A stretch of 64,000 nucleotides of DNA from Kitasatospora sp. NBC_01250 (GCF_036226465.1 NZ_CP108476.1:8742001-8806000), one strand, 5' to 3'. Positions 12,001 through 38,555 are shown, counted from the first letter of the stretch. Made by a program: numbers and translations. The notes: generated by a model from the sequence alone, not told the origin.

Positions 12001-15000
12001 CCTCGCCCGCACGGTGGGCTGGTTCACCACGATGTACCCCCTCGCCCTGGACGTGCCCCGCCGGGCCGACCTGGGCAGCGCGCTGAAGGCGGTCAAGGAG
12101 AGCCTGCGGGCCGTGCCGCGCGGCGGGCTGGGCCACGGCGCGCTGCGCCACCTGCACCCCGCGCCCGGCCCGCAGCTGCCCGCGCTGCCGCAGATCGGCT
12201 TCAACTACCTGGGCCGCCAGGACTGGAGCCCCACCCCGGGCGGCCTGCTGCTCGGGCCGCACGGCCCGCTCACCGGCGGGATGGACCGCTCGGCACAGCG
12301 GCCGCACCTGCTGGACGTGCTCGGGCAGGTGAGCCAGGGGCGACTGGAGTTCACCTGGTCCTACTCCGGCGAGGTCCACCGGCGCGAGACCGTGGCCCGG
12401 CTCGCGGCCGAACTGGCCGAGGAGCTGCGGGCGATCGTCGCGCACTGCGCCGAACCCGGGGCCGGCGGCCGTACCCCCTCCGACTTCCCGCTCGCCCGGC
12501 TGGACCAGGCAGGCGTGGACCGGCTGGTCGGCACCGGCCGGCAGGTGGCGGAGGTGTACCCGCTGACCCCCACCCAGACCGGCATGGTCGTGCACGGCCT
12601 GGACGAGGCGGACAGCGGCCTCTACATCGAGCAGATCACCTTCGTGCTGGACGGCGTGGGCGAGCCGGCCGCGCTGGCCGCCGCCTGGCAGCACGTGGTC
12701 GACCGCACCCCGGTGCTGCGCACCGCCGTGGCGCTGACCGGCGTGCCGGTGCCGCTGCAGGTGGTGCACCGGCAGGTGGAGCTGCCGGTGACCGAGCACG
12801 ACTGGAGCGGGCTGCCGGCCGAGCGCTGCCAGGCCGAGCTGGCGAAGCTCTTCGCCGACCAGCGGGCCGAACTGACCTTGCAGCAGGCCCCGCTGCTGCG
12901 CCTGGCCCTGGTCCGGCTCGCGCCCCGGACGGTGCGGGTGGTGTGGACCTTCCACCACGTCCTGCTGGACGGCTGGAGCGTCTTCCACGTCCTGGGCGAC
13001 GTGCTGGCCGCCCATGCCGCGCTGGCGCGGGGCGAGCGGCCGAGCCTGCCCGAGCGCCGGCCCTTCGGCGACTACGCGGCCTGGCTGGCCGCCCGCGACA
13101 CCGACCGCGCGGTCGAGCACTGGCGCCAGACGCTGGCGGGCCTGAGCGCGCCCACCGCGCTGCCCTACGACCGCCGGCCCGAGCAGCACACCACGGCCCG
13201 CTCCGCCGACTGGCTCTCCCAGCAGCTCGACGAGGCCGCCACCGGCCGGCTCACCGCGTTCGCCCGCCGCCACCGGCTGACCCTCAACACCCTGGTGCAG
13301 GGCGCCTGGGCACTGCTGCTGTCGCGCTGGAGCGGCGAGGCGCAGGTCTGCTTCGGCACCACCGTCTCCGGCCGGCCCACCGACCTGATCGGCGCCGACA
13401 CCATCGTGGGGCTCTTCATCACCACGCTGCCCGCGCGGGTCACCGTCGACGGTCGGGCCGCCAGCGGTGCCTGGCTGCGCGAGGTGCAGCAGGCGCGCGC
13501 GGAGGACCGCCGGTTCGACCACCTGCCACTGGGCGAGATCCACGCGCTGGGCGAGGTGCCCCCGGGGACGCCGCTCTTCGACAGCCTGGTGGTCTTCGAG
13601 AACTACCCGGTCGGGGACGCCACGGCCGGCGCCCACGGCCTGCGGATCCGCGACCTGGACGCCCGGGAGGCCACCAACTACCCCCTGACCGTGGTCATTT
13701 CCCCCGGTGACCGGCTCAGCGTGGAACTCGGCTACGACGCCCGCTGCTTCGAGCCGGCCACCGCCGAAGCGCTGGCCGGCCAGCTGCTGCACACGCTGAC
13801 CGCCCTGGCCGCCGGCGACGGCACGGCGCGCCTGGACGACCTCGACGTGCTGCCCGCCGAGCAGCGGGCCCACCTGCTGCGCGGCACGGCGCGCCCGCCG
13901 CTCGCCCCGGCGCCCGCGGCCACCCTGCCCGCGCTGGTGGAGGCCGCGGTCGACCGGTGGCCGGCCGCGGTGGCGCTGAGCGGCGCCGGGCCAAAGCTCT
14001 CCTTCGCCGAGGCCGAGCGGCACGCCAACCGGCTGGCGCACCGCCTGATCGCCCGCGGCGCGGGCCCCGGCGACCTCGTCGCCCTGCTGCTGCCGCGCTC
14101 GGCGGACATGGTGCTCGCCCAGCTGGCGGTGGCGAAGGCGGGCGCCGCCTTCCTGCCCGTCGACCCGGGCTACCCGGACGAGCGGGTCGAGCTGATGCTG
14201 CGGGACGCCCGCCCCGCGCTGACCCTGGACGCCAAGGAGGTCGCCGAGCTGCTCGCGGCACCGCAGGGCGTGCCCGACCACCGGCCCACCGACGCGGACC
14301 GCCGGCGCCCGCTCGACCTGGACGACCCGGCCTACGTGATCTACACCTCCGGCTCGACCGGCACCCCCAAGGGCGTGCTGGTCACCCACCGCGGGCTCGC
14401 GGCCTTCGCCGCGGCCGAGGCCGCGCACTACCAGGTGGCCCCGGGGGACCGGGTGCTGGCCTTCGCCACGCCCAGCTTCGACGCCTGCGTCCTGGAGCTG
14501 TGCATGTCGCTGCCGCACGGCGCCCGCCTGGTGATCCCGGCTCCCGGCCCGCTGCTCGGCGCCCAACTCGCCCAGGTGCTGCGGGAGGAGCGCATCACCC
14601 ACACCCTGCTGCCGCCGGCCGCGCTGGCCACCGTGGCGGCCGAGGCGGCGGGCACGCTGCCCGCCCTGAAGACCCTGGTGGTGGGCGCGGAGGCGTGCGG
14701 CGCCGAACTCGTGGCCCGCTGGGCCCCGCACCACCGCATGGTCAACTCCTACGGGCCCACCGAGGCCACCGTGGTCGCCACCTGGTCGGCGCCGCTGCTG
14801 GCCGACGGCGCCGCGCCGCCGATCGGCCGCCCGCTGCCCGGCACCCGCGCCTACGTGCTGGACGCCCGGCTGCGCCCGGTGCCCGACGGCGTGCCGGGGG
14901 AGCTGTGGCTGAGCGGGGCGGCCCTGGCCCGCGGCTACCTGGGCCGCCCGGGCCTGACCGCCACCCGCTTCACCGCCGACCCGTTCGGCGCACCGGGCAC

Positions 15001-15682
15001 CCGGATGTACCGCACCGGCGACCGGGTGCGCCGCGACGCCCACGGCGAGCTGCACTACCTGGGCCGCACCGACCACCAGCTCAAGCTGCGCGGCCACCGC
15101 ATCGAGGCGGGCGAGGTGGAGGCCGCCCTGGTGCGCCACCCGGGCGTCGTGGACGCGGTGGTGAGCGTGCGCGAGGACGACACGGGGCAGCCGCGCCTGG
15201 TCGCCCACCTGCTCGCCGTCCCGGGCGCCGAGCAGCCGGGCGGCGCCGAGCTGCGCGCGCTGGTCGCCCGCTCGCTGCCCGGCTACATGGTCCCCTCGGC
15301 GTTCGCGGTGCTGGAGCGGTTCCCGCTCACCGAGAACGGCAAGACCGACCGGGCGGCGCTGCCCGACCCCACCCCCGCCGAGGCGGAGCCGGCCGAGCAC
15401 CTGGCACCGCGCACGCCCACCGAGGAGGCGGTGGCGGCCATCTGGGCCGAGACCCTGGCGACGGCGGTCGGCGTGACGGACGACTTCTTCCTGCTCGGCG
15501 GCGACTCCATGCGCGCCCTGCTGATCGCCTCCCGGGCCAACGACGCCTTCGCGCTCGCGCTCACCCCCCGCGACGTCCTCGTCTCGCGCACGGTGGCCGC
15601 ATTCGCGGAGCTGGTGGAGGACCAGGTGCTCAGCGAACTCGAAGCCGCCGCCCACGGCGACCACGACGATGACGAACGGTGA
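2..15682 (+). CDS. Non-ribosomal peptide synthetase 1, four modules, 5'-partial
   Basis: The reading frame is open from base 2, so the true start lies outside the window. Domains in order (nt): C (to about 1090, HHIITDG at 158-178), truncated A (about 1105-1710), T (Ser at 1832), E (about 2000-3330, HHLVVDG at 2420); C (about 3430-4740, HHLVLDG at 3836), A (4780-6280), T (Ser 6416), E (6570-7910); C (8000-9310), A (9360-10860), T (Ser 10997), E (11150-12460); C (12550-13860), A (13920-15400), T (Ser 15506). Each E domain shows the VSW, EGHGR, TVGWFT and FNY(L) motifs. C domains after E domains are of the D-accepting type. Hand-read ten-residue codes: module 2 DAYWWGGTFK (Val-like), module 3 DVFSVAIVYK (unassigned), module 4 DALLVGSVVK (hydrophobic). 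The last T domain is followed by an acidic tail ending in DHDDDER, a likely docking segment. The stop lies 13 nt before the NRPS2 start, so the two are co-transcribed. Substrate calls are inferences; the domain order is read directly. Confidence 0.97.
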   Translation, partial: DLAELPPPQRAEEADRLLTEELGRRYDLATGPLARALLLRLAAEEHLLLLGQHHIITDGWSVGVLTRELAALYRAEALGEPDGLPAPGLQYPDFALWEHRRDRAEDAADLAYWKRSLAGLEPLQLPTDRPRPELRTTAGAAHRHHLPAQLVDQLRGLATGRGATLFTLLAGGCALLFARWSGQRDVAFGTVTNGRERRELEEVTGFFANTVVLRGEVDQAATVDRFVETMRTTVLDAFVHAAVPFDRVVEELAPPRDPSRTPLVQVLVVQQATAAALPPAGGLHFEEHPLPRPAARFDLVLEFAPDATGGCTLTAEYNTDLFDAPTVARMTLHLHRLLAGMAQGPQRTLAELPMLTEEEQRALLDAWNPPAPDGPDRPVEGLPAELARLVAGGAGFYLLDGALRPQPPGVVGELYIAGGTPAEGDRPGPTAARFVADPFGRPGALMHRTGELARWTPGRGLEYVGRADRQARVRGLGIDLGEVEQALRGCAGVAQAAAAVLADEAGRRLVGYVVPAPQSVLDPESVRRALGRTLPDHLVPGTVVVLPALPLDAGGALDRGRLPDPGPAVRTVRHVAPRTPTEQAFSTIWAEILQLERVGADDNFFELGGDSILSIQVVARARQAGLQVTSRDLYRHQTLAALARCAEAAGSRQPAAAAVVAAGGPSPLTPIQRWWFDNAAGRAGHFAQALSLRLPEEVEPAALEEALNDLLAHHDALRSAFPNDVPPAFSNDAPPAADAQPRADRGADGVRWRIEDRAPRIALPRHTGPDTDTPHFGPFDLEHGPLLRAVLHERGAGRAPVLHLAVHHLVVDGVSWRVLLEDLETAYRARRAGRDGAAALPAKSSPLRHWARRLADHAAEGGFADERAYWEQAVPEAIAPLPTDLDGADTYASARSVTVRLSPADTAVLLRTLPDTYRTQVNDVLLSALGRALCAADGPQTVVVDVEGHGREELFPDLDLSRTVGWFTTRHPVALAVPEHAQWDAVLKQVKEQLRAVPRHGLGFEAQLRLGRPESAPRVAPARISFNYLGRLGFGADPAGLFRGTFRPLELDADPLTVRPHALEVVGHLDGDALEFTWFYSEQLHRQATVEALAARFAEALADLAGYAAQPGTGGRTPSDFPLARLDQAAVDRITADDPGAVADLYPLTPTQSGMLFHGLAQEDSGVYFQQLTFVLDGVGDPHALAAAWQQVSDRTEVLRARVRWQDVPEPLLVVQRRAPLPVTHLDWRELSEDERGARLAELLDRDRARGIDLAQAPLQRLVLARTGERGVRVVWSFHHLVLDGWSLFQVLSDVFAAHAALPGAAALPERRPYGDYVAWLRERDWARAERHWQQRLAGLTEATALPFDREPRHSHRAESTQAVRVTLPAAGTRALEQLAKRSGLTLNTLVQGAWALLLGRQAGRDEVVFGTTVSGRPDELPGAEAMTGLFITTLPTRVAVPGEGTLLDWLRTLQREQSEDRRFDFVPLTRIRGFTELPERVALFDSIVVFENYPVDGDLAAAHGLALSELDGIETTNYPLSLVAYPGPELALRLCYDPELFDAATVRRLAGHLTVLLGGMPENAQLAPKNVPLLTAEARAQVLHGWNDTGTELPERSVAELFAEQVRRTPEAVALEAGRQRLSYRELDDRAEALARRLLALGARVESPVGVLMDRCVGLVVAQLALARTGAVYLPLDGRAPRERLRRMLDQAGAGLLLTDEPWERTARELDPEGGVLLLDAAGAAAGPEPAGALPAPAVHPDNVQYLMFTSGSTGTPKGVAVRQRDVAALALDRSFAGHDRVLVHSPHAFDAATYEVWVPLLRGGTAVLLPPVELDAEQVRRAITDQGVRCLWLTVGLLRLLAQEDPGCLRGAREVWTGGEAVPGAVVRRVLDACPGLTVVDGYGPTETTTFATRRAYRAGDALPAVLPIGRPLDNTRAYVLDDTLQPQPPGIAGALYIAGAGLARGYAGRPGESAARYLADPFGPPGSRMYRTGDTARWSEDGELHFVGRADDQIKIRGFRIEPAEIEARLTAHPDVAEAVVSLHQDAGRKRLTAHLLPAAGAELPSAAVLRAHLAAELPDYMLPAAFVAVPALPLTANGKVDRRRLPAPDWSAAGDSAYRAPRTGTERVLADLWAELLGVARVGVDDNFFMLGGDSILSIQVVSRARAAGIALSPRDLFRRPTIAALAASAGSAVAVAGTEPVHGEVGLTPIQHWFLDPRPAHADFFNQSLVLQVPAGTDPALLRRALTALWVHHDALRSSFGTGQDGAWQQDCAPAEAPAPELLEVCDLGGLDEAAAERAEAELTAAAHASFRLDARPLLTARLFTAGGARPARLLLAVHHLVVDGVSWRVLLEDLETAYRQAAEGRPLRLPARTTSVREWTRRLRAHLAGGGFADQRAHWEAVARQCAVPLPQDGEGPNTIAETRVVTVRLDRERTDALLRQVPGVYRTRIDDVLLTALGQVLARWTGRRTVAVGLEGHGRADHLFEDVDLSRTVGWFTSLYPVALQLPEGDWDTALKSVKEQLRAVPDQGLGYGALRYLGREESLAGAKTPGISFNYLGRFAWAAEAAEAAADGRDGAALVRAVPGGLGGAEAPGTPRPHLLDVVARVEDDELEIGWYYSSARHRETTVASLAEGMLHALEGIVAHCARPGAGGRTPSDFPLARLDQAAVDRLVGDGRAVADLYPLTPMQAGMLFHSLLDPHGRTYVNQVQLVLNGVTDPRALAEAWQRTADANPILRTELAWQESAEPVQIVRPRATVAVTHHDWSGQPGEDVERATARLLAEDRESGIDLGTAPLMRLALIRLSPTRVRLVWTFHHVLLDGWSAAQVFDEVCERYAALTTGGRPQLPERAPFADYLRWLALQDTAAAERYWRESLAGFLAPTELPRDRRPAEAHRASSSSSVRVTLESGLSARLREQAQQAGLTVNTVVQGAWALLLSRYGGGEDVVFGTIVSGRPAELAGVTSMVGLFINTQPTRVRIAAERPLLDWLRELQAAQSEARRHDFVSLAQLQSWSEVPGGTSLFDSIVVFENYPFDEDAVARHGLSVESERDVEPTSYPLSVVVAPGEALTVNLDYDPAAFDAATVEGIGASLRTLLAAMAAGLTGPLAELPLLEPEQGRALLRRFGGTVTEAPHATLPEAFARQAARTPEAVAVRCGDQALTYREVAERANRLARLLIAAGAGPERFVALALPRTADLVVALLAVLGSGAGYLPVDPGYPAERIAFLFEDVRPDAVITSTAGAERLPQGTFTRIVLDDPVCAAQLAAASGAALGDDERRAALRPEHPAYVIHTSGSTGRPKGVVVAHASVLALTDWAAAEFAGRGLAHVVAATSLNFDVSVFEIFAPLLSGGCVEIVRDLLALAERPEPWRAGLLSAVPSALGRLLAEDALQLTAETVVLAGEGLPARTVRQVRAAVPGCRVLNIYGPTEATVYATAFTCDPADPDRDPPIGRPVGGARAYVLDERLRPVPVGAPGELFLAGTGVARGYLRRPGLTAQRFVADPFGAPGERMYRTGDLVRWSAEGDLVYVGRSDDQVKVRGFRIELGEVEAALARHPRVSAAAARVVEHEGHRRLVGYAVARDGELPDAAGWRAFLGRTLPEHLVPAVVVPLARLPLGATGKLDRRALPEPRWAAPAGGGERAPRTGAEQTLAAIWSEVLGVPEVHADDNYFALGGDSILGIQIVSAARRAGLSLTPRHLFAHQTLAELALAAEHAPVAAVAAEQGAVVGEVPLGPVQHWLFDTLGGDPARLTQAVSFELAADPDEALLRAALAAVLDHHDALRLRFEAAGQGEWRQYGSAPGAAPDLRVHDLSGEADAEARLAALTEELADGFDLAAGELLRAALCRRGQDRPPVLLLAAHHLVVDAVSWRLILTDLERAHQALRAGERPVLGPKSTSFRAWVHKLAAHTAAGGFDDELAHWQETGRDTAGELPRDLPGANTGATERSLTVALDAEETRRLLQEVPEVYRTRVNDVLLCALGRVLARWTGRDRVAVALEGHGREELFADVDLARTVGWFTTMYPLALDVPRRADLGSALKAVKESLRAVPRGGLGHGALRHLHPAPGPQLPALPQIGFNYLGRQDWSPTPGGLLLGPHGPLTGGMDRSAQRPHLLDVLGQVSQGRLEFTWSYSGEVHRRETVARLAAELAEELRAIVAHCAEPGAGGRTPSDFPLARLDQAGVDRLVGTGRQVAEVYPLTPTQTGMVVHGLDEADSGLYIEQITFVLDGVGEPAALAAAWQHVVDRTPVLRTAVALTGVPVPLQVVHRQVELPVTEHDWSGLPAERCQAELAKLFADQRAELTLQQAPLLRLALVRLAPRTVRVVWTFHHVLLDGWSVFHVLGDVLAAHAALARGERPSLPERRPFGDYAAWLAARDTDRAVEHWRQTLAGLSAPTALPYDRRPEQHTTARSADWLSQQLDEAATGRLTAFARRHRLTLNTLVQGAWALLLSRWSGEAQVCFGTTVSGRPTDLIGADTIVGLFITTLPARVTVDGRAASGAWLREVQQARAEDRRFDHLPLGEIHALGEVPPGTPLFDSLVVFENYPVGDATAGAHGLRIRDLDAREATNYPLTVVISPGDRLSVELGYDARCFEPATAEALAGQLLHTLTALAAGDGTARLDDLDVLPAEQRAHLLRGTARPPLAPAPAATLPALVEAAVDRWPAAVALSGAGPKLSFAEAERHANRLAHRLIARGAGPGDLVALLLPRSADMVLAQLAVAKAGAAFLPVDPGYPDERVELMLRDARPALTLDAKEVAELLAAPQGVPDHRPTDADRRRPLDLDDPAYVIYTSGSTGTPKGVLVTHRGLAAFAAAEAAHYQVAPGDRVLAFATPSFDACVLELCMSLPHGARLVIPAPGPLLGAQLAQVLREERITHTLLPPAALATVAAEAAGTLPALKTLVVGAEACGAELVARWAPHHRMVNSYGPTEATVVATWSAPLLADGAAPPIGRPLPGTRAYVLDARLRPVPDGVPGELWLSGAALARGYLGRPGLTATRFTADPFGAPGTRMYRTGDRVRRDAHGELHYLGRTDHQLKLRGHRIEAGEVEAALVRHPGVVDAVVSVREDDTGQPRLVAHLLAVPGAEQPGGAELRALVARSLPGYMVPSAFAVLERFPLTENGKTDRAALPDPTPAEAEPAEHLAPRTPTEEAVAAIWAETLATAVGVTDDFFLLGGDSMRALLIASRANDAFALALTPRDVLVSRTVAAFAELVEDQVLSELEAAAHGDHDDDER
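1105..1710 (+). other. Truncated, degenerate adenylation domain in NRPS1 module 1
   Basis: Between the first C domain and its T domain there are only about 200 residues instead of about 500. Core motifs A1 to A5, including the phosphate-loop motif with SGSTG and the NxYGPTE motif, are absent. What remains runs from just before A6 (GELYIAG) to A10. The remnant is also mutated: A7 reads HRTGE where YRTGD is expected, A8 reads GRADRQARVRG where the other modules read GRADDQIKIRG or similar, and A10 reads GGALDR where NGKVDR is expected, so the catalytic lysine is gone. The reading frame is intact and the T and E domains that follow look functional. The module cannot activate its own amino acid in cis; it is either loaded in trans or skipped. 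Confidence 0.92.
7898..7992 (+). repeat. E-to-C interdomain linker, reference copy of five
   Basis: The segment joining each E domain to the next C domain is nearly identical wherever it occurs: a core of PGAGGRTPSDFPLARLDQ followed by AAVDRLVGDGR or a close variant. Copies lie near 3332-3400, 7898-7992, 12446-12540, 20241-20335 and 27957-28050. The third copy has AGVDRLVGTGR, the first diverges after VDR, and the fifth has AALAQDRLDALVGDGR. The conservation between modules of different specificity suggests module duplication or gene conversion, with this linker a natural recombination point. It is coding sequence, not an intergenic repeat. Confidence 0.85.
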
Positions 15683-15695
15683 GGAACGGACGACC

Positions 15696-35657
<19,962 letters not shown>

Positions 35658-35737
35658 CGACGCCCCCGCCCACCCGGGCCCCGCCCGGCCCCGCCACCCG
35701 CCTCAGCCATGACCCACCGACGACGAAGGAACCCGAG

Positions 35738-35941
35738 ATGGACGAGAACACCCGCTACCAGGTCCTGCGCAACGACGAGGAGCAGTACTCGCTCTGGCCG
35801 CTGGCCATCGAGGTGCCCGCCGGCTGGCAGCCCGTCGGCAAGGAGGGCTCCGAGGAGGAGTGCTGCGCCTACGTCGACGAGGTCTGGACCGACATGCGTC
35901 CGCGCAGCCTGCGCGAGCGCATGGAGAACGCCGGAGCCTGA
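35738..35941 (+). CDS. MbtH-like protein
   Basis: 67 residues, the usual size of the family. It has the hallmarks NDEEQYSLWP, the PAGW turn and the C-terminal WTDMRPRSLRERM, with the conserved tryptophans present. MbtH-like proteins bind NRPS adenylation domains and are often needed for their folding or activity; this one presumably serves the NRPS1 and NRPS2 A domains. The ATG is preceded by GAAGGA about 8 nt upstream. It lies 80 nt after NRPS2 in the same direction and so is likely part of the NRPS transcript. The gene is in the same frame as a long meaningless open frame running back into NRPS2 and is easily overlooked. Two adjacent cysteines (ECCAY) are a minor peculiarity. Confidence 0.96.
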   Translation: MDENTRYQVLRNDEEQYSLWPLAIEVPAGWQPVGKEGSEEECCAYVDEVWTDMRPRSLRERMENAGA

Positions 35942-36037
35942 CCCCGCAGCCCGACCTCCCACCGGGGCGCCGGCCACCCAGGACCTGTCCGGCGCCCCGC
36001 CCGCCCCTGTTCCCACGCCGCCTCCGAGGAGCCGATC

Positions 36038-36580
36038 ATGACCCCGACCCCGACCCCGACCCCGATCCTGACCCCCGAACTGCGCACCGAGCACCTGGCC
36101 TTCCGGCCCTACCGCGAGCAGGACGAGGACGTGTTCGTCGCCCTGCTGCGCGACGAGGAGGTGTGCCGCTGGATGGGCCAGGAGCGGGCGCCCGAACCGG
36201 AGATCCGGATGGTCTTCCGCTCGATCCTCACCGACGTGTACCCCAGAAGACTCTTCGACGTGTGGGGCCTGTGGCTGGAGGGCGCCTACGCGGGCCACGC
36301 GGAGGTCAAGAAGACGGGGAACGTCGAGGGCCACGAACTCGTCGCCGCCCTCGCCCCGCAGTACTGGGGGCGCGGACTGGGCACCGAGGTGGTGCACGGA
36401 CTGCTGCGCCACGCGGCGGACAATCTCGGACTCAAGGAGGCCTACGGAATGGTGGGCGCGGAGAACACCGCGAGCCTTGCGATGTGCCGGCGGCTGGGCT
36501 TCCGGCACCTGCGCGACGTGGTCGGCGACGACGGCTCGGTGACGAAGATGCTGGTCATCAACACCACGGAGCCGGCATGA
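36038..36580 (+). CDS. GNAT-family N-acetyltransferase (RimJ/RimL-like)
   Basis: 180 residues. The acetyl-CoA pyrophosphate-binding motif is visible as YWGRGLGTEV (near residue 110), followed by the ENTASLAMCRRLGF element typical of RimJ/RimL-type enzymes that acetylate protein or small-molecule amines. GAGGAG stands 8 nt before the ATG. The N-terminus is encoded by a CCCCGA hexamer repeat (about 36041-36066) giving TPTPTPTP, a slippage-prone tract. Its stop overlaps the MFS start (ATGA), so the two are translationally coupled. In this setting it may acetylate the cationic peptide, as tailoring or self-protection, but the sequence does not show the substrate. Confidence 0.9.
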   Translation: MTPTPTPTPILTPELRTEHLAFRPYREQDEDVFVALLRDEEVCRWMGQERAPEPEIRMVFRSILTDVYPRRLFDVWGLWLEGAYAGHAEVKKTGNVEGHELVAALAPQYWGRGLGTEVVHGLLRHAADNLGLKEAYGMVGAENTASLAMCRRLGFRHLRDVVGDDGSVTKMLVINTTEPA

Positions 36581-37854
36581 GTGGGGCACCGGTCGGCACC
36601 ACCGATGAGGCGCCACCGGCCGAGCGGCTGCCCGGCCTGTGGCGCAACCGCGCCTTCAACCTGCTGTGGACCGGCCAGTGCCTGTCCGACACCGGCAGCG
36701 CCATGGCCGACCTGGCCCTGCCGCTGCTGGTGTTCCAGCTGACCGGCTCCCCGGAGCAGGCCGGCTTCGTCGGCACGGTCGGCTTCGCCGTCACGATGGC
36801 CTGCCGGCTGCCGGCCGGCATCCTGGTCGACCGCTTCGACCGGCGCCGGCTGATGATCCTCTGCGACGCGGTGCGGCTGGTCCTCTTCACGCTGCTGGCC
36901 TGCGCGATCCAGGCGCGCCACGCCCACCTCGCGGTGATCCTCGCGGTCGTGGCCGTCAGCGCCGCCGCGACCGCCCTGTTCAGCACCGCCGAACACGCCG
37001 CGGTGCGCAGCCTGGTGCGCACCGACCAGATCATCACCGCGGTGGCCCGCAACGAGGCGCGGGCGTACGGCACTTCGCTGGCCGGGCCGCCGCTGGGCGG
37101 CCTGCTGTTCGGCCTGGGCCGGGCACTGCCGTTCTTCGGCAACGCCGTCACCTTCCTGCTGTCCCTGGTGGCGGTCTCCGCCATCCGCCGGCCCCTGCAA
37201 CAGCCCCGCCCACCGGCCGCCGCACCGGGCTCCGCCCCGGCCCCGGGCGCCGCGGGCGGGGCGGGGCGCCAGGGGCTGCGCTTCGTCCTCGGCAACCCCT
37301 TCCTGCGCGCCCTGCTGGTGATCGCCGCCCCGCTCAACATGGCCTTCACCGGCATGATCTTCGCGATGACCATCTCGCTGCGGCGCTCCGGACTCTCCCC
37401 GGCCCTGGTCGGCCTGGTCGGCATGGTCGTCGCCGTGGGCGGCCTCCTCGGGGCCACCGCCGCACCGGCCCTGCAGCGCCGGATGCGCCTGCCGACCCTG
37501 ATCACGCTGATCTGCTGGTCGGCCGCCGCCCTGATGGCGCTGAGCGTGCTGCTGTCCACCAGCATCGCGACCGCGGTCCCGCTGGCCGCCGCCGTTTTTC
37601 TGGGCCCCACCGCCAACGCCGCCCTGTTCGGCTACCAGGCTGCGGTGACCCCGGACCACCTGCAGGGCCGCGTGGTGAGCCTGCTCCTGCTGGCCGCCAC
37701 CTCCACCGCGGCGCTCGCCCCCGCCCTGGCCGGCGTCCTGCTGGCCCACGTCGCGGGCCGCACCGCCCTGCTCGCCTTCCCGCTCCTGGTGGCCGTCGCC
37801 GCCCTGGTGGCCACCTTCAGCAGCGGCATCAGGTCGATGTCCCGCCCGTCGTGA
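36577..37854 (+). CDS. MFS transporter, EntS/MFS_3-like exporter
   Basis: 425 residues with about 12 hydrophobic segments, split by a central Pro/Ala/Gly-rich loop (PPAAAPGSAPAPGAAG). It begins with the WRNRAFNLLWTGQ signature and contains the DRFDRRRLM loop between helices 2 and 3, both typical of the EntS-like branch that exports siderophores, macrolides and peptides. The start overlaps the GNAT stop by 4 nt. It is the last gene of the NRPS transcription unit and is followed at once by a hairpin terminator. It most likely exports the NRPS product and may give self-resistance; the substrate is inferred only from position. Confidence 0.92.
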   Translation: MSGAPVGTTDEAPPAERLPGLWRNRAFNLLWTGQCLSDTGSAMADLALPLLVFQLTGSPEQAGFVGTVGFAVTMACRLPAGILVDRFDRRRLMILCDAVRLVLFTLLACAIQARHAHLAVILAVVAVSAAATALFSTAEHAAVRSLVRTDQIITAVARNEARAYGTSLAGPPLGGLLFGLGRALPFFGNAVTFLLSLVAVSAIRRPLQQPRPPAAAPGSAPAPGAAGGAGRQGLRFVLGNPFLRALLVIAAPLNMAFTGMIFAMTISLRRSGLSPALVGLVGMVVAVGGLLGATAAPALQRRMRLPTLITLICWSAAALMALSVLLSTSIATAVPLAAAVFLGPTANAALFGYQAAVTPDHLQGRVVSLLLLAATSTAALAPALAGVLLAHVAGRTALLAFPLLVAVAALVATFSSGIRSMSRPS

Positions 37855-37881
37855 ACCCCTGGGGACACCCCAGGGGTTCAC
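37851..37881 (+). terminator. Perfect hairpin ending the NRPS operon
   Basis: A 14-bp perfect inverted repeat (37851-37864 and 37868-37881) with a 3-nt loop ACA. The left arm includes the MFS stop codon. There is no U-tract, which is usual for Streptomyces terminators. The pseudogene remnant begins directly after the right arm. Confidence 0.85.
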
Positions 37882-38415
37882 GGCTCCCCGTTCGCCGCAA
37901 ACCACCTGCGCCCGCTCGGCCTGCACCACACCTCCCTGCACCACACCTACCTGCCGGGCACCGCCACCTCGATCCCGGGCCCGCACGCCCACGGCTACCT
38001 GCCACTGGCCACCGGGCCGGCCGACATCACCGACCGCAATCCCTCGGTGGCCGGCTCGGCGGGCGAGACGATCTCCACCACCGACGACCTGGCGCGGTTC
38101 AACGCCGCCCTGCTCGGCGGCCGCCTGCTGGCCCCGGCCCAGCTCGCCGAGATGACCAGCACCGTCCCCGCCGACGCCGACCCGCCCTCCCAGTACGGCC
38201 TCGGCCTGATGCGCACCACCCTGTCCTGCGGCGACGTCTGGGGCCACCCGGGCGGCATCGACGGCTACACCACCTACGTCTTCGGCAACCGCGCCGGCAC
38301 CCGCCAGGTCGCGATCTAGGTGACCCCCTACGACCCGGCGAAGTCCGCGGCCCTCGTCCCCACCGTGATGTCCCTGCTCAACCAGACCTTCTGCCCCACC
38401 ACCGCGACCCCTCCA
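37882..38415 (+). pseudogene. Remnant of a peptidase S12 / D-Ala-D-Ala carboxypeptidase-like serine hydrolase
   Basis: Frame 1 translates from the terminator onward into the C-terminal third of a class C beta-lactamase-like hydrolase: PHAHGYLPL, NPSVAGSAGETISTTDDL, YGLGLMRTT and the HPGGIDGY box, which corresponds to the family's third active-site motif. The first two active-site motifs (SxxK and YxN) and any start are missing. Two further lesions are visible: a 15-bp tandem duplication at 37921-37950 (LHHTS then LHHTY) and an in-frame TAG at 38317-38319, after which the family-like sequence VTPYDPAK continues in the same frame. The TAG is one base from TCG (Ser). The end point is approximate. 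It cannot make an active enzyme. Confidence 0.85.
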
Positions 38416-38513
38416 CGCCGTAGCCCTTCTCGCCCGCGTGCCGGCGCCCGGTGCGCACGCGCGGAGATCCGCGACGCCCTGCTGCCCACCGGCCGGCACG
38501 ACCCGACCGGGCC

Positions 38514-38555
38514 ACTGCACGGAGGGCGCCCGATATCGGACGCCCTCCGTGCAGT
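38514..38555. terminator. Bidirectional hairpin between pseudogene and protease
   Basis: A 15-bp perfect inverted repeat (38514-38528 and 38541-38555) encloses a second small palindrome, CCGATATCGG (38530-38539). It lies 60 nt beyond the 3' end of the minus-strand protease gene and can serve as its terminator. Confidence 0.8.

Noticed and set aside
15669..15695. Earlier ATG of NRPS2 overlapping the NRPS1 stop
   Set aside because: The ATG at 15696 has GAGGA at a suitable distance and gives the usual short basic N-terminus; the earlier one does not.
37882..38415. Functional stand-alone peptide cyclase (SurE-like)
   Set aside because: The SxxK and YxN motifs and any start are missing and a stop interrupts the frame.
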